Source: Sciurus carolinensis | Lineage: Eukaryota > Chordata > Mammalia > Rodentia > Sciuridae | DNA: 64,000 nt | NCBI RefSeq assembly: GCF_902686445.1 | Contig: NC_062215.1 | Span: 29,410,750 to 29,474,749, forward strand | Reading direction: 5' to 3' | In this document: in pieces, positions 23,320 through 35,300 of the stretch | Layout: each line of letters begins with the position of its first letter | Numbering within the stretch: position 1 is the stretch's first letter | Position numbers and translations under genes: made by a program | Notes under the pieces: generated by a model | What the model was told of the DNA's origin: nothing | The model's input: the letters and a program-made list of their open reading frames with translations, nothing else | Databases searched by the model: none

Positions 23320-23515
23320 TTTTTTGAATGCTTATTTTGAGCCAGGTACATAATTTAAGTGTCCCATTGATCCTCATAGCAGTCCACAAAATAGGTACTA
23401 ATCACCTGGCCCATTTTGATACACAGAAATATTGCTGAAGATGACACAAGCAATAAGAGGCAAAATAAGGCTTTAAACCCAGGAAGTCTGGCTCCAAAGT
23501 CAATAAGCCAATTGC
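23320..23515 (+). repeat. MIR SINE
   Basis: 'GAATGCTTATTTTGAGCCAG', 'TCCTCATAGCAGTCCACAAA', 'ATAGGTACTAATCACC' and 'AAACCCAGGAAGTCTGGCTC' are in MIR order. Confidence 0.8.
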
Positions 23516-24799
23516 TAGAGGGGGTGCCAAAAAAAAGAATGATGGGTTAAGTCAAGGGGCCAAACGGTTTTAATACAAGCCCCAATAAGTTTTGACAAAA
23601 GAACAGAACGAGAAAGATGGACGAATGGATCAGACTAAGGAGAAAATACCAGAGTCTTCATGGAGATTACAATTTATGAAATGAGTCTTATAAATGGCCT
23701 TGGTTTTAGTAAGCAGGAATGATTTGAAGATAAAGGAATCTAGGAAAATTAAACACCGTGAGCCTCAGGATTAAACTGAGACATGCTAAAGCTGACAGCT
23801 TTCACACAATCAATTCCATGCAGAAGCCACCTTGTAGGCTGTACTTCTGAGTGTGAAACATCTGGAGCTACACTTTAATTGGTGGTTGTAATGGTTGCAC
23901 AGCTGTTTGTAACAGTTCTAGCTCTGTTAATCACGGCTGCAATGATGCTTATGGGGAAGGCGCACTAGAAAGGCCAATTCATGAGTATCCACGATTGTTG
24001 ACTCAGATGGTTACATTGTATATTTCCTTGCTTTGCAACATATGAAACTCAGAAGCCTAAGAAAAGGATAAGGCAAGTAAAAAGTCTCAATTTGTCAATG
24101 TGGAGGTATGTTTGAGATCAGAAATACAGATTAATGGAATGTACAATCAACCCACTCAGAAGGAGGGCTTACCATTGTATGGAAGGAAATTTACTGTGGA
24201 AATACAGGGAAAGTGTTGCTCACTTTCTTCAAGATGTGATATCCATCAGAACACCCCTGAAGAACTTAGGGAGACGTGCGACATTAAAGGAAAGCAATGC
24301 ATCCTGCAGACAAGACTGGAATCTCTATGCTCTAAACCAGACACAGTATATATGTTCCCTTCCCTGCCTTCATAATGGATTATCTGTGTTCAAAAAAGTG
24401 TTGAAAAAGCTTTAGACATAGTGACAAGTCACAATTCTTCCTCTGCCACACAGTTTGGAGATTCTGAGAAGGCCACTTTGTCTTCAAAAGCCTCAGTTTT
24501 CTCCTTAGTTAAATCAAAGAATTGGACTAGGTTGACTCTAAAGTCTATGCCTCTCTCCTGTCTTTTGTACAGATGAACTTCATTACTTCCCATTACTTGC
24601 CCTATAAAGACACAAAATTATGGATACCAGGGCTCTACAACAGATTAATAAAGAGAACTTCTAGAATAATGCTTAGTAAACCCACCTGAGAGAACACCTT
24701 GTTCAGGTTGGAACAGACAACAGGAGGTCACTAAGAAGGAGTGTCCAGACAAAACTCTCAAGGAATGCTTTGGAGTAAGAGGAGTTTTGGGTGGTTTGG
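23516..24799. other. Non-repetitive non-coding; possible MIR scrap 24440-24560
   Basis: The 23790-24070 stretch is the most single-copy-looking DNA in the window. Overlapping ORFs of 91 and 93 codons at 24100-24415 have no recognised family. 'CCTCAGTTTTCTCCTTAGTT' near 24490 suggests MIR. Confidence 0.45.
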
Positions 24800-24998
24800 T
24801 TGTGGGGAATAATCAGGGATTGAGGACTTACCCACTGAATCACATCCCCAGTCCTTTTTCATTTTGATTTTGAGACAGGATCTTGGTAAGCTGTTTAGGG
24901 CCTTATTAAGTTACTGAGGCTGGCTTTGGGTTTGTGATCCTCCTGCCTCAGTCTCCTGAGTTGCTGGGATTACAGGCATGAGCCGCCTTACTGGGTAA
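24800..24998 (-). mobile_element. B1-dID SINE, diverged
   Basis: Antisense ID part (CACTGAATCACATCCCCAGT) followed by antisense B1 part (GATCCTCCTGCCTCAGTCTC, GCTGGGATTACAGGCATGAG). Confidence 0.85.
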
Positions 24999-25085
24999 GA
25001 GGAAATTATTGATGGTTATGGGATGAAGTAATTGAAACATATGAGACAAACAGTAACAGATATCCTCAAAAGAAAGCAATTGTAG

Positions 25086-25180
25086 GGTTGGGATGTAGCT
25101 CAGTGGTAGAGGCTTGCCTAGCATGTTTTTGAAAACCTGGGTTCAATCACCAGTACCACAATAAAAAGGAAAAAAAGTAA
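25086..25180 (+). mobile_element. ID SINE
   Basis: tRNA-like body: GGGATGTAGCTCAGTGGTAG (A box), TTGCCTAGCATG, GGGTTCAATCACCAGTACC (B box), then an A-rich tail. A free monomer, not fused to B1. Confidence 0.9.
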
Positions 25181-26040
25181 TAATGTAAGAAATTTCAATG
25201 AAGAAAATAAATTTGCTTATAGCATACTTTGGGACTCAAAAGATAAACAGCAGTTATAATAAGATAGTCATTGAGTTTTATCCCCCCAAAATGATCTGAG
25301 AGATAACCAATTTGGAAAAATAAGAAGGGGAAATTTAGGGTGGAGATAAGTAAAGGAACTAAATATTTATCCACATTTCTACAACTAGCTGTCATTTCTG
25401 GACAGTGTCGAATTGATAATGTCTAAAACTAATAAGTTACTGTGTGAGCACTTTATTTAGATGCAAATACAGGTAAACATAAGAACAAAATGAAAGTAAC
25501 AAAATGAAAAACCAATTGGTTTGAGGAGCAGAGTTGGGGAATGGAGCAGAAAAGAGTGATTAGCTATAAGGCTTTGGAAATTATTTGTCTTTTTTGATAA
25601 TACATGTAATTTACACTGAAAAACTAGATGTAATGTGAAAGCAAGTACAACTTTCCCTCTAGGTTTCAGTAATGAATACAAGGTGGAGAGATTAAGAGAC
25701 TTAAGAATCGGTTCTGAAATGCTTTGCATTTTGTTTGCAGTGGTGAAATTCCTCTTTATTTCTCTCTCTTCATACCTACCACTTTCTTTCTACATAATAA
25801 TAATTTTAAAAAGCCCAGCTAAAGTATCTCATTTATAAAGCTTCTTTGGATTTAATCATTCCTATTAAGCACTTTTGTTAATATAGGTGCAGCATTACAA
25901 AATTTGCGAAACTCTTTTCCATAATTTGTCACCCCATGTCACTCAATGGCTATCTCATTATAACTGCTGTTTATCTGTTGAGCCCCAAAATATGCTATGA
26001 GCAAATTTATTTTCTTCATTGAATTTTGTTCATTATTACT
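25181..26040. other. AT-rich non-coding, unassigned
   Basis: Nothing recognised. Confidence 0.45.
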
Positions 26041-26130
26041 TTTTTTTTTTTCCTTTTTCTTGTGGTACTGGTGATTGAACCCAGGTTTTCAAATATGTGC
26101 TAGGCAATCCTCTACCATATTTCTCCTTCA
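26041..26130 (-). mobile_element. ID SINE
   Basis: A T run, then GTGGTACTGGTGATTGAACC, 'CAGGTTTTCAAATATGTGCT' and 'AGGCAATCCTCTACCATATT', the antisense of an ID body. Confidence 0.8.
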
Positions 26131-26494
26131 CTCGGACAATTTATTTGTTAATGCAACACATTATCGACTTTCTACTGTAAGTCAGGTGCCTTCACAAGAA
26201 CTGGTGTTAAAATGTCCACAAAATGGACAGGTGTACTGGCCTCAGAGAGTTTTATATCCTCTGGGGAAGAAAAACATAGAAGGTACGTGTTTAAATGTCT
26301 GCTCTGTTTGTAGTTGGTTATTCAACCTTGTGAGATGGAAAAAAAAAAATTAAAGCAGAGTCTCAAATTTGTGTGTTGGAATTTCACTGTTTCTGAAACG
26401 AAGATGTTTCAGTTCAAAATATACAATGAATTAATAATTCAGTGATAACAGTCTGCTTTATTAATCTTATGCTCTTAAATAAGATAATGTGATT

Positions 26495-26680
26495 AGATGG
26501 GTATTGTGGTGCACACCCTAATCCTAGCAACTTGGAAGGTTGACACAGGAGGATTGTAAGCTCAAGACCAGTCTCTGCAACTTAGCAAGATCCTGTCTCA
26601 AAATAAAAAGTAAAAAGGGCTAGGGATGTAACTTAGTGGTAGAGTGTCCCTGGGCTCAATACTGCAAAACAAAACAAAAG
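26495..26680 (+). mobile_element. B1-dID SINE
   Basis: B1 part (GATGGGTATTGTGGTGCACA, GACACAGGAGGATTGTAAGC) joined to an ID part (GCTAGGGATGTAACTTAGTG) with an AAAC-rich tail. Confidence 0.88.
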
Positions 26681-27834
26681 ATAAAGTAACTAGATACAGT
26701 CATCTTCTTTGCTGCTTCCCACTCTCGAATCACAGAGGCAACAAACAGCAGTACGAAGTTGTCACCTGACTCTGCTCTGACCTCAAGAAATAAATGATCA
26801 GGAGTAGGCACACTATCAATGTCCAAGTGATACTCTTGGATCAGGACTTGTGATTGATTTTATTTCAACCTCCATGTGATGGTGTTCTGCTGGTGTTCTG
26901 AGCTCTAATCCTGTGTTCAGTTTTCATTCCCTGGGAAAAAAAGATAAGATCCTTATAAAGTGCCATGATTCAAGAGGAGACCTGACTATCACTTTCCTTC
27001 AAATGCACACCTACTCTAAAAGGGAGTAGTTTGGATTCTGAAGCTGGGACAAACATGAACCCAAACCTTCTCACTCCAGAAACTGGACTAATTTAATTAT
27101 CATGCAACCTCATTTTATCACTCACTTAATGTCCACAGATTGTCAGTCGTTAAGGACAGTAAAAAGATCTGCATGTACCTTTGTAATCCCCACGGCACAC
27201 AGCACAATGTCCTGTACTTATAGTCACTCGATAAATGTTTGTCGAAATGAAATGCCCACTACAACCTTTCATGACAGTATCACCTCTGAAATCGAAACTA
27301 CAACTATTTCTTTCTACTCTATTGCCTCTTAAATATATTTCACATTTTTCTCAAAAACCATTCATACAATTTCTAGGCAGCCTGAAACTTCTGAAAGCTA
27401 TGTTCCCTATATCCGAGGCACAAGGGAAATATGTTGGAAAGTAAGAAAAACAGTTTTTAAAATTCCCTTAGTTCTCTAGGGGTTATATGAAGATGAGGTA
27501 TAAATTATTAATCATGAGACACCCAAGAGGGTGTTTGCTTTTCTCTAACAGCTGAGACCCAAACCTATACCAGTCATTCAAGACTTCCCAGTAACCTGAA
27601 CTTGTTGGAATAGAACTCTTTCCATGTTGAATCTATGCCATCGAGATATACCCAAGACTTAACAAATATGAAAATGGGTTACGTAATATAAATCCAATAT
27701 TCTATTGAGGGAATGTTGGAGGGGAAACAAAAGGCAATATTTATTCTAGATAATTAGTCAGTCAGGGAAAAATAGAAGTTTCCTTCAGAATCCCTTTTTT
27801 TTCCCCCTGATTTTTTTCCTTCTCACAAGGATTG
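26681..27834. other. Non-coding; L2 end at 27150-27255
   Basis: 'CCCACGGCACACAGCACAAT', 'GTCCTGTACTTATAGTCACT' and 'CGATAAATGTTTGTCGAAAT' match the L2 3' terminus in sense. The rest is unassigned. Confidence 0.5.
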
Positions 27835-28437
27835 ATTGATGGATGGAGGGATTCTTTTCAGTTATACATGACAGGAGAATCTATTTTGGTATAATTATGC
27901 AAGCATAGAATATATCTTATTCTTTTAGGACCCCATTCATTTGGGTGCACATGATGGTGGGATTCACTGTGATGCTTTCATATATGTACACAGGAAAATT
28001 ATATCAGATTCTTTCCATTATCTTCCCTTTTCCTTCCTCTGCTTCCCTCCATTCCCCATTGTTTAATCTACTGAATTTCTATTCTTTCCCTACCCCTCTT
28101 TATTGTGGGTTAGCTTCCACATATCACAGAAAACATTCAACTTTTGGATTCTTGGGACTGGCTTATTTCACTTAGCATGATAGTCACCAGATCCATCCAT
28201 TTTAAATCATTCTTCTTAATGACTGAGTAATATTCCATTGTACATGTATATATACACAATGGAATATATAAATATATCACATTTTCTTTATCCATTCATC
28301 TGTTGAAAGGCACCTAGGTTGGTTGCATAGCTTGGCTATTGTGAATTGAGCTGCTATGAGCATTGATGTGGCTGCATCACTGTAGTACACTGATTTAAAA
28401 TTTTTTTGATATATACCAAGGAGTGGGATAATTGGGT
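27835..28437 (-). mobile_element. 5'-truncated L1 3' end (older subfamily)
   Basis: Antisense L1 3'UTR plus the last ORF2 codons: 'GAATTGAGCTGCTATGAGCA', 'GTGGCTGCATCACTGTAGTA', ending at 'AAGGAGTGGGATAATTGGGT'. Frames are broken. A GTT run at about 28512-28530 lies just beyond. Confidence 0.85.
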
Positions 28438-29971
28438 ACAATCCTTTTAATGTGAAAACTAGTACATATATACCAAAAATAAAGATACATAACAAATGCA
28501 TACTGGTTTTTTGTTGTTGTTGTTGTTGTTCATTTAAGTAGACATTCATTCATCTCTTCTTTTTAGAAAGTATTTACTCAGTGCCTACCACAGGAAATGT
28601 GGTAACTGTTGAAAATTTAAATACACGACTAAATGTAAAACATATAAGGCCTAGGAAAAAAGCCATATAGAGAAACCCTACAAAGGAAAGTTTAGGTACC
28701 CAGAGCAAAATCAATAACTGAACCTGAACATTATCTTAAATATTCTGTTTTTAGAAATGATGGGTTTTTGTTTTACAGTTTCCTTAAATTATAGTTGGCA
28801 TACAAAAACTGCATACATTTATTGTGTCCACTGTGAGAAGTTTTAACATGTCTACCTATCCGAAACCAATACCACAATCAAGATAATGAGCCAATCCCTA
28901 TCCCAAAAGTTTCCTTTCACCCTTTTATAATTCCTCCTAATCTATCTCCCCAGCTCCCTACTTAGGCAACCATTGACCTGCAGTCTAGCATTACATATTA
29001 CTTACTGTGTATTTTAAAGAATTGCATATAAATGGAAAAGATTAGGAATACTCTTTTTTTTTGGTTTGTCTTTTTAATCCACCCAAATGATTTTAAGATT
29101 ATGTTCTTGCATTTATCAATAGACTATTCTTTTTTTATAACTGAGTAGGAATTCATGTTGTGAATATATCACAGTTTGCTTATTCATTTACCTCCTGACC
29201 AATGTTTGACCTTTCCAGATTTGGATATTAAGATTGAAATTCTATAAACATTCATGTACAACTGAATGCATAGACATGTGCTCTCATTCCTCTTGGTATT
29301 TACCTAGGAATAGCATGACTAGGTCTAATGGTAAGTGGATGGTTAATTTTAAAGAAAGTTCCAAACTTATTTTGAAAATCCTGTACTATTCACGTTTTCG
29401 AGATCAGAGGAGATCAGGCAAGTTCAGGGTGGTTATAGCCGTAGATATGCTGTACTGTTTTGATCCTATGGATGTACGAAATTTCCAGTTGCTTTCTTCT
29501 AATCAACTCTTCATATAGTCAGTATTTCTAAATTCAGTCATTCCAGCGGGTATATAATAATAGTTCATTATGACTTTAAATTGGATTTCCCTAATGCTTC
29601 ATGATATTGAGAACTTTTGTTAGTATTTATTTACCATGTGTATATGGCAAATGTCCACAGTGAGGTGTCTGTTCAGTTATTTAACACTAATTTTATTGGT
29701 TTTTTGTCTGCCTGTTACTGAGGTATTTATGTTCTATATATGTTAGTAATATCAGTTCCTTGTCAGATATATGCATATAATGACCAATGTTGTCTTTACA
29801 TTTTCTTCACAATGCCTTTTGAAAAACAAGTTTCTAATTTTGCTAAAATTCAATTTACTATCTTTTTCTTTTATACCATAAAACTTCTAAAAGACCTTTG
29901 ACTAATCCAAAATTTTGTTCTGTTTACATCTGCAAGTTTCTGAAGCTTTAGCCCTTATATTTAAGTGAATA

Positions 29972-30058
29972 ACCCTATGACTAAAGATGCAGCTTGGTTG
30001 TAGAGGCTTGTCCCAGGTGCAATCCCAGCACCACAAAACAAATAAATGAATAAATGAT
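29972..30058 (+). mobile_element. ID SINE, shortened
   Basis: 'AAAGATGCAGCTTGGTTGTA' (A box region) then 'GTGCAATCCCAGCACCACAA' (B box) and an AAATGAAT tail; the middle is deleted relative to other IDs. Confidence 0.75.
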
Positions 30059-30210
30059 CAATGACTGTTCATTAATTATTACACATGAAATGAGGTTTAA
30101 GTCAAAGTTCATTTTTTACCTACGGACAACCATGGTGTTTTCAGCACCATTTGTTGAAAACATTATCCATTTTCCAAGGATTGCTTTAACATTGTCAAAA
30201 ATCAGTTCAC

Positions 30211-30425
30211 CAGCAGGGTGCAGTGGCGTGTACCTGTAATTCCAGCTGCTTGGGAGACTGAGGCAGGAGGATCTTGAGTTCAAAGTCAACCTTAGCAACA
30301 GCGAGGCGCTAAGCAACTCAGTGAGACCCTGTCTCTAAACAAAATACAAAATAGAGCTGGGGATGTGTCTCCTTGGTTGAGTGCCCCTGAGTTCAATATC
30401 TGGTACTCCACCCCACAACACACAC
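30211..30425 (+). mobile_element. B1-dID SINE with 14-bp target duplication
   Basis: B1 part (GCAGGGTGCAGTGGCGTGTA) and ID part (GCTGGGGATGTGTCTCCTTG). AAAAATCAGTTCAC (30197-30210) and AAAAATCAGTTTAC (30426-30439) flank it, differing at one base. It interrupts the ancient L1. Confidence 0.95.
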
Positions 30426-30537
30426 AAAAATCAGTTTACCATAGCTTTGTAGGTTTATTTCTGTAATCTCTATTTTGCTCAGTTTCATTAACCTTGTCTA
30501 TTTTGGTGTTATGTCATCTTAATTATTGGGTCTTGTG

Positions 30538-31161
30538 TCTGGAAAGCAGTATGGAGATTCCTTAGAAAACTTGGAATGGAACCACCATTTGACCCAGTTA
30601 TCCCACTCCTTCGCCTATACCCAAAGGACTTACAATCAGCATACTACAGAGATATAGCCACATCAATGTTCATTGCTGCTCAATTCACCATAGCGAGATT
30701 GTGGAACCAACCTAGATGCCCTTCAGTTGATGAATGGATAAAGAAACTGTGGCATGTATATACAATGGAATATTACTCAGCCATAAAGAATGATAAAATT
30801 ATGGCATTTGCAGGCAAATGGATGAAATTGGAGAATATCATGCTAAGTGAGATAAGCCAATCTCAAAAAACCAAAGGAAGAATGATCTCGCTGATAAGTG
30901 GATGATGACACATAATGGGGCGTGGGAGGGGTTAGTTTTAGGATTAGAGTTAGGGTTAGGGAGGGGGGCAAGAATGGGGGAAAGAAGGACTGTATAGAGG
31001 GAAAAGAGGGGTGGGAGGGGTGGGGGGAAGGGAAAAAAATAACTGAATCAACCAACATTACCCTATGTAAATTTATGATTACACAAATGGTATGCCTTTA
31101 CTTTATGTACAAACAGAGAAACAACATGTATCCCATTTGTTTACAATTAAAAAAAAAAAAA
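30538..31161 (+). mobile_element. Young L1 3' end, 5'-truncated
   Basis: It encodes the last ~110 codons of ORF2 in one open frame (from about 30576 to 30905; [20 protein letters not shown]), then the G-rich 3'UTR including GTTAGGGTTAGGGAGGGG near 30950, then a poly(A) run. Very close to L1 #2/#3. No protein function is expected from this fragment. Confidence 0.95.
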
Positions 31162-31366
31162 GTTCTTCAGCTTTGTACTTTTATTTTTAACTTTTTAACA
31201 GTTTCAGGTTCTTGGCAATTCTACATAAATTTTGAAACCAGCTTGTCAATTTCTTTTTTAAAATTAGAAATGCTTCCAATTCCAAACATACGTATTTTTT
31301 GTTTGTTTGTTTCTTGACAATTCAGACTATTGAATGAAGGAGAGTTCAATAAAAAGTACTATCTGA

Positions 31367-32140
31367 CCACTGTTTGAGGTGACCTCCACAGCCACGCTTC
31401 TGGATGTCCTTGACTTCTGCACCGCTGTCCAGCCTACAAAAATAAGACTCCATGCCCCGACAGTAAGGCAATTCTTTCTTTGGTTCCTGGGAGTGAATCC
31501 AGGGGTGGGACATGCCCAGTCCTTTAGAGGAGATCTGGCTCCATTGTCCAGCTGGCCTGGAATTGCTACAGGCCTCCCTGGGTTTCTCCTGAGTCTCTGG
31601 GTATGACAGGCTTTAGCCACCATGCCCAGCCTAGCATAAGCTAATTCTTCAGATGAAAAGCAGGCTGGTATGTTGACAAGAGAGGGTCAGGAGTGGGGGG
31701 TAGAGAAAATCCTGGTCATAGACTATATTCTGCGGGGGTGATGAGGGAACATGGCTTCCCCTAGAGCCATCATTACTGGGAACCCTGCTGTGACCTGTAA
31801 TTCTAGCCTCGTTTCCATATGCCTAATTCCTAGTGGCCAAAGGTGTTCAGGTTAATGTTCCACTGTGCAAATTTCTAATCCTAACCCTTCACCTGCAAAG
31901 GTTGAATGCAGGGTTCTCTGGGTTCTCGTGTGCCTTCAATCGCTCTGGGCCCCCAGCCGGTACTGGGAGTGTGGGAACATGCAGGAGGCTTACCACTGCT
32001 GAGATGTGCATGGGGAGGTGATTCTCTGCACTAGGATTTCCCTAACCTCAGCCTAGTAGTTGGCATTACAGGTGTGCCCTGCGACCCAGCTGAACATTGT
32101 CTTTAATAAACGGCTTCCTTGAAAAAAAAAAAAAAAAAAA
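31367..32140 (+). pseudogene. Processed retrocopy of an unidentified, probably non-coding transcript
   Basis: About 755 bp end in a polyadenylation signal AATAAA (32105-32110), 11 nt, and a 19-base A run (32122-32140). TACTATCTGA occurs at 31357-31366 and 32141-32150, a perfect 10-bp target duplication. The body has no long sense ORF (largest 75 codons, 31379-31606) and includes diverged antisense B1-dID-like pieces (about 31470-31640 and 32040-32098), as in a long non-coding RNA or 3'UTR. The parent gene was not recognised. It lies inside the ancient L1. Confidence 0.85.
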
Positions 32141-33036
32141 TACTATCTGAGAATCCAGAAGACTGAAAAGCAACTGGATGTTGCTAAATTCAAACAAATT
32201 TTTTAGATTTTTTTATACAAAAAGAGAAATCTATTGTCATTTTGAGAGAAATTGTGTAGGTACATAGGTCAATGTAAAAAAGAAGAAAAAAAACTTCAAA
32301 AATATTGAATTTTCTGACCATGAACACAAACTATTCCTTGCTTATTTAGTTACTTAATTTTTACTCATTAAGTTTAACTATTTTAAATACATAGGTTTTA
32401 CACATATTTTATCCAATTTACCTATATGTGTTCAATATTTTGGGGGCTAGTTGAATGTGTTTTTCAGTTTCCGAGCATTCATTGCTATGACAAATAGCCA
32501 GAGTTTTGCAGATGGTAGTGTTTTACAGACTCTAAGATTTTCAACATTGGTGATCATTTTCTGATGAAACCACTTTTACTTCACTGTCTCTAATCTGAAT
32601 TCATTTTATTGTTTGTCTTGCCTTGTTGACCCGCATAGAACCTCAGTTACAACGTTGAATAGAAGCGTGAAAGTGAACTTCATTTCCTTACTTCTGACCT
32701 GTAAGGGGAGCATTCCATCTTCACCACTAGGGATGAAGTTAGTCCTAGATTTTTTTCTATTTGCCCTTCATCATGTTGGGGAAATTCCCTTCTATTCAAG
32801 TGTGTTGAGAGGTTTATCAGGAATCTTTAAGTTTTATCCAATGGTTTTGTTCTTTGAAATGCACATTTTTTAAAAAAAAAAAAATTGTTGCTTTCTTTTT
32901 TAAATACAAAGTAAATTATCTTTGTTGTATTAAATATTATGTCAACCCTGAAATCTCATAATAAATAATCACTATGTTGTTGGAATTACTTTTCTGAAGT
33001 TTTGTTTATACTCCTTGTATTCATTCTGTGTTATTT

Positions 33037-33051
33037 TCCTCCTCCTCCTCC

Positions 33052-33086
<35 letters not shown>

Positions 33087-33126
33087 CTCCTCTTCCTCCT
33101 CCTCCTCCTCCTCCTCCTCTTTCTTC
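33037..33126. repeat. (CCT/TTCC)n polypyrimidine microsatellite
   Basis: A nearly pure run of CCT with CTT variants, about 90 bp; mirror-symmetric enough for triplex (H-DNA) formation in principle. Confidence 0.97.
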
Positions 33127-33129
33127 TAA

Positions 33130-33345
33130 TTTTTCATAAGGGATTGAACCCAGGGTCTCAAAAATGCCAGGCAAGTACTCTACAACCCCAGTCCTTTATT
33201 TATTTATTTGTTTGTTTGTTTGTTTATTTATTTATTTATTTCGATAGGGTTTTGCTAAGTTGCCCAGGCTGACCTGGGTGCTGTGATTCTCCTGCATCAG
33301 CAACCTGAGTAGCTGTGATTATAGGTGTAGCCTCCATAATGGCTC
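33130..33345 (-). mobile_element. B1-dID SINE
   Basis: Antisense ID part ('AGGGATTGAACCCAGGGTCT', 'GCCAGGCAAGTACTCTACAA'), a TTTA/TTTG linker (33195-33241), and antisense B1 part ('TTGCTAAGTTGCCCAGGCTG', 'GAGTAGCTGTGATTATAGGT'). Confidence 0.85.
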
Positions 33346-33883
33346 CTGTTCCTATATTTACCTAATGTCAGTATCACCATGATGGTAGGTTCCCAAAATC
33401 AGTGACACTCATTTTTCTTCAACCCTCTTTGGAATACGTTTTGATTGAACTTGGGGAGTTTTTCTTTTTCAAGGAATTTTCCCATTTCATATAAATTTTT
33501 TCATTTATTGACATAAAGTTCTTTATACTATTTCCCTAATATTCTTATATTAAGTATTCACCTTAATTCTTATAATTCACTTAATACTCAAAATTCATTT
33601 AATAGATATATGGAATCAGTAGTAGTATCATACTTCTTATTCCTGGTATTTGATAAATTGTTTTTCCACTCATTTTTCTCAATCTATCTAAGCATTTGTA
33701 AATTTTATGCCTTCTCAAGGATGCCCTTTGTAAATTCATCACTTTATTTTCCTATATTATTTCTCTATTTTAGACTGCATTTATTGCTGTATAAATTTCT
33801 TTACTGCTGTTTACTCTGAGTTTACTTTTTCCTGTAGTTCCTGATTTTTTTAAGATAGAAACTTAGGTCATTTCAGGTTTCCC

Positions 33884-33887
<4 letters not shown>

Positions 33888-33924
<37 letters not shown>
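33888..33924. repeat. (GT)n microsatellite
   Basis: Uninterrupted GT run of about 18 units. Confidence 0.97.
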
Positions 33925-33926
<2 letters not shown>

Positions 33927-35300
33927 AATTTATTTATTTTCCTAATAGAGGCTGTGTTATAAATTTTGCTCTAGATATAACTGTGTCTACAAATGTTGAT
34001 ATGCTTTGTTTTAATTTTTATTTGCTTCAAAATCCTGGGTAATTTTTCCTTGATTGCTTTTATTTTGTCCTTTGGGTTATCTATAAATATTCTATTTAGT
34101 TTCAAATAGTTGTATAATTTACATCCTCTTAAATTAATTGTGATTTAATTGTGTTTGATGGTGGATTCATATATTGATCTTTGGGGGATAATTTCTATTG
34201 ATTTCAATGTTATGAATCTTTCATCTTCAGTACCTAATACATTACTCATAGCTCCCAATGCATCTTTCACTTTAACCATTGTGGTTTTCATTATTATTAG
34301 TCTTGGACAGTTTTAACATCTTTTGTGTCTCTATTTAACAAATTCAGCCTTTCTTTTATCTCTTTGAATTGCGTAAAGTTAAAATAACTATTTTAATGCC
34401 TTTCCTGATTCTATAATCCTTTTCACTTATGAATTTGTTTCTACTGATGGAATTTCCCTCTTCTGTGTCATACTTTCTTCCTTCTTTGCTGCCTGCAAAT
34501 TGGTGCCTAGATGACAAACATTGTGATTTCTACCTTTTTGTGTGCTGGATAATTTTTATTCCTATAAGTGCCCTGAGCTTTTTGTTCCAAGACTTGGTTA
34601 AATTACATGGAATCAATTTGATTATTCCACAGCTTGCTTTTAAGCTTTTTAAGATGACATTAGAGAAGAGAAAATTAAGTGCGGGTCTAGTTTTGCTCCA
34701 CAATGGAGGTAATATCTTTCAAAGTACCTCACCCTATGCCTCTGAATTGATGAGCCCTTTTCACTCCAGCTGGTTGTAAAACGGGTACTGTATGAACCCT
34801 GAGGACTGTTTCCTATTCTCCCCTGTAGATGGCTCCTTCCTAGGGCCTGGGTACTTGCATTACACAAGGCCACTCGGTAACATTCTGCTAAGAACTCTCC
34901 TGGAATATTCTGTAGATCTCTGCAGCTCTCTCTTTGAACAGTTCTCTTCTCTTCAATATACCACCCTATGACCTCAAGCGATCTTGGACTCCAAACTGTC
35001 TCCTCAGTTGAAGGAGACTCTCCATTTTGCCTACATGCCCCTCACTGTATTACTGCTTGAAAAATCCAGAAAGCAACCTGTGTCATCTTATGACTTACTT
35101 TCTTCATTTCTTCTCTTCCAATTATCACTATCCCGTGGCATGCCCCATGCCCCATGTTAGAAAACTATTCTTTCATAATTGTGTTGTTTGAGAAGAGAGA
35201 AGACACTGGACCTCAATTACTCCATTTGGTCCAGAAATGTGAGTGAAGATGCTTGATTATTGATTTGTATTACAACTGGACTGGCTTGGTCTTGTTCATA

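Larger units (their letters stand above)
28770..35300 (-). mobile_element. Ancient LINE-1 (L1M-type), antisense, heavily interrupted
   Basis: The plus strand carries in order an antisense old-L1 3'UTR (28780-29300), ORF2 scraps (29330-30200, 30440-30537, 31162-31366, 32151-33030, 33350-34200) and less certain upstream parts to about 35300. Landmarks are 'TTCAGCACCATTTGTTGAAA' at about 30138 and 'CGTTGAATAGAAGCGTGAAA' at about 32652, matching L1 ORF2 antisense. It is interrupted by an ID, two B1-dIDs, a young L1 end, a retrocopy and microsatellites. The right boundary is uncertain. Confidence 0.65.

Noticed and set aside
25086..25180. tRNA-like A and B boxes suggesting a functional tRNA gene
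   Set aside because: The body matches the ID SINE with an A-rich tail; no cloverleaf with anticodon stem or discriminator could be drawn.
33015..33272. Leucine/phenylalanine-rich 85-codon ORF resembling a membrane segment
   Set aside because: Translation of the (CCT)n tract running into an antisense SINE.
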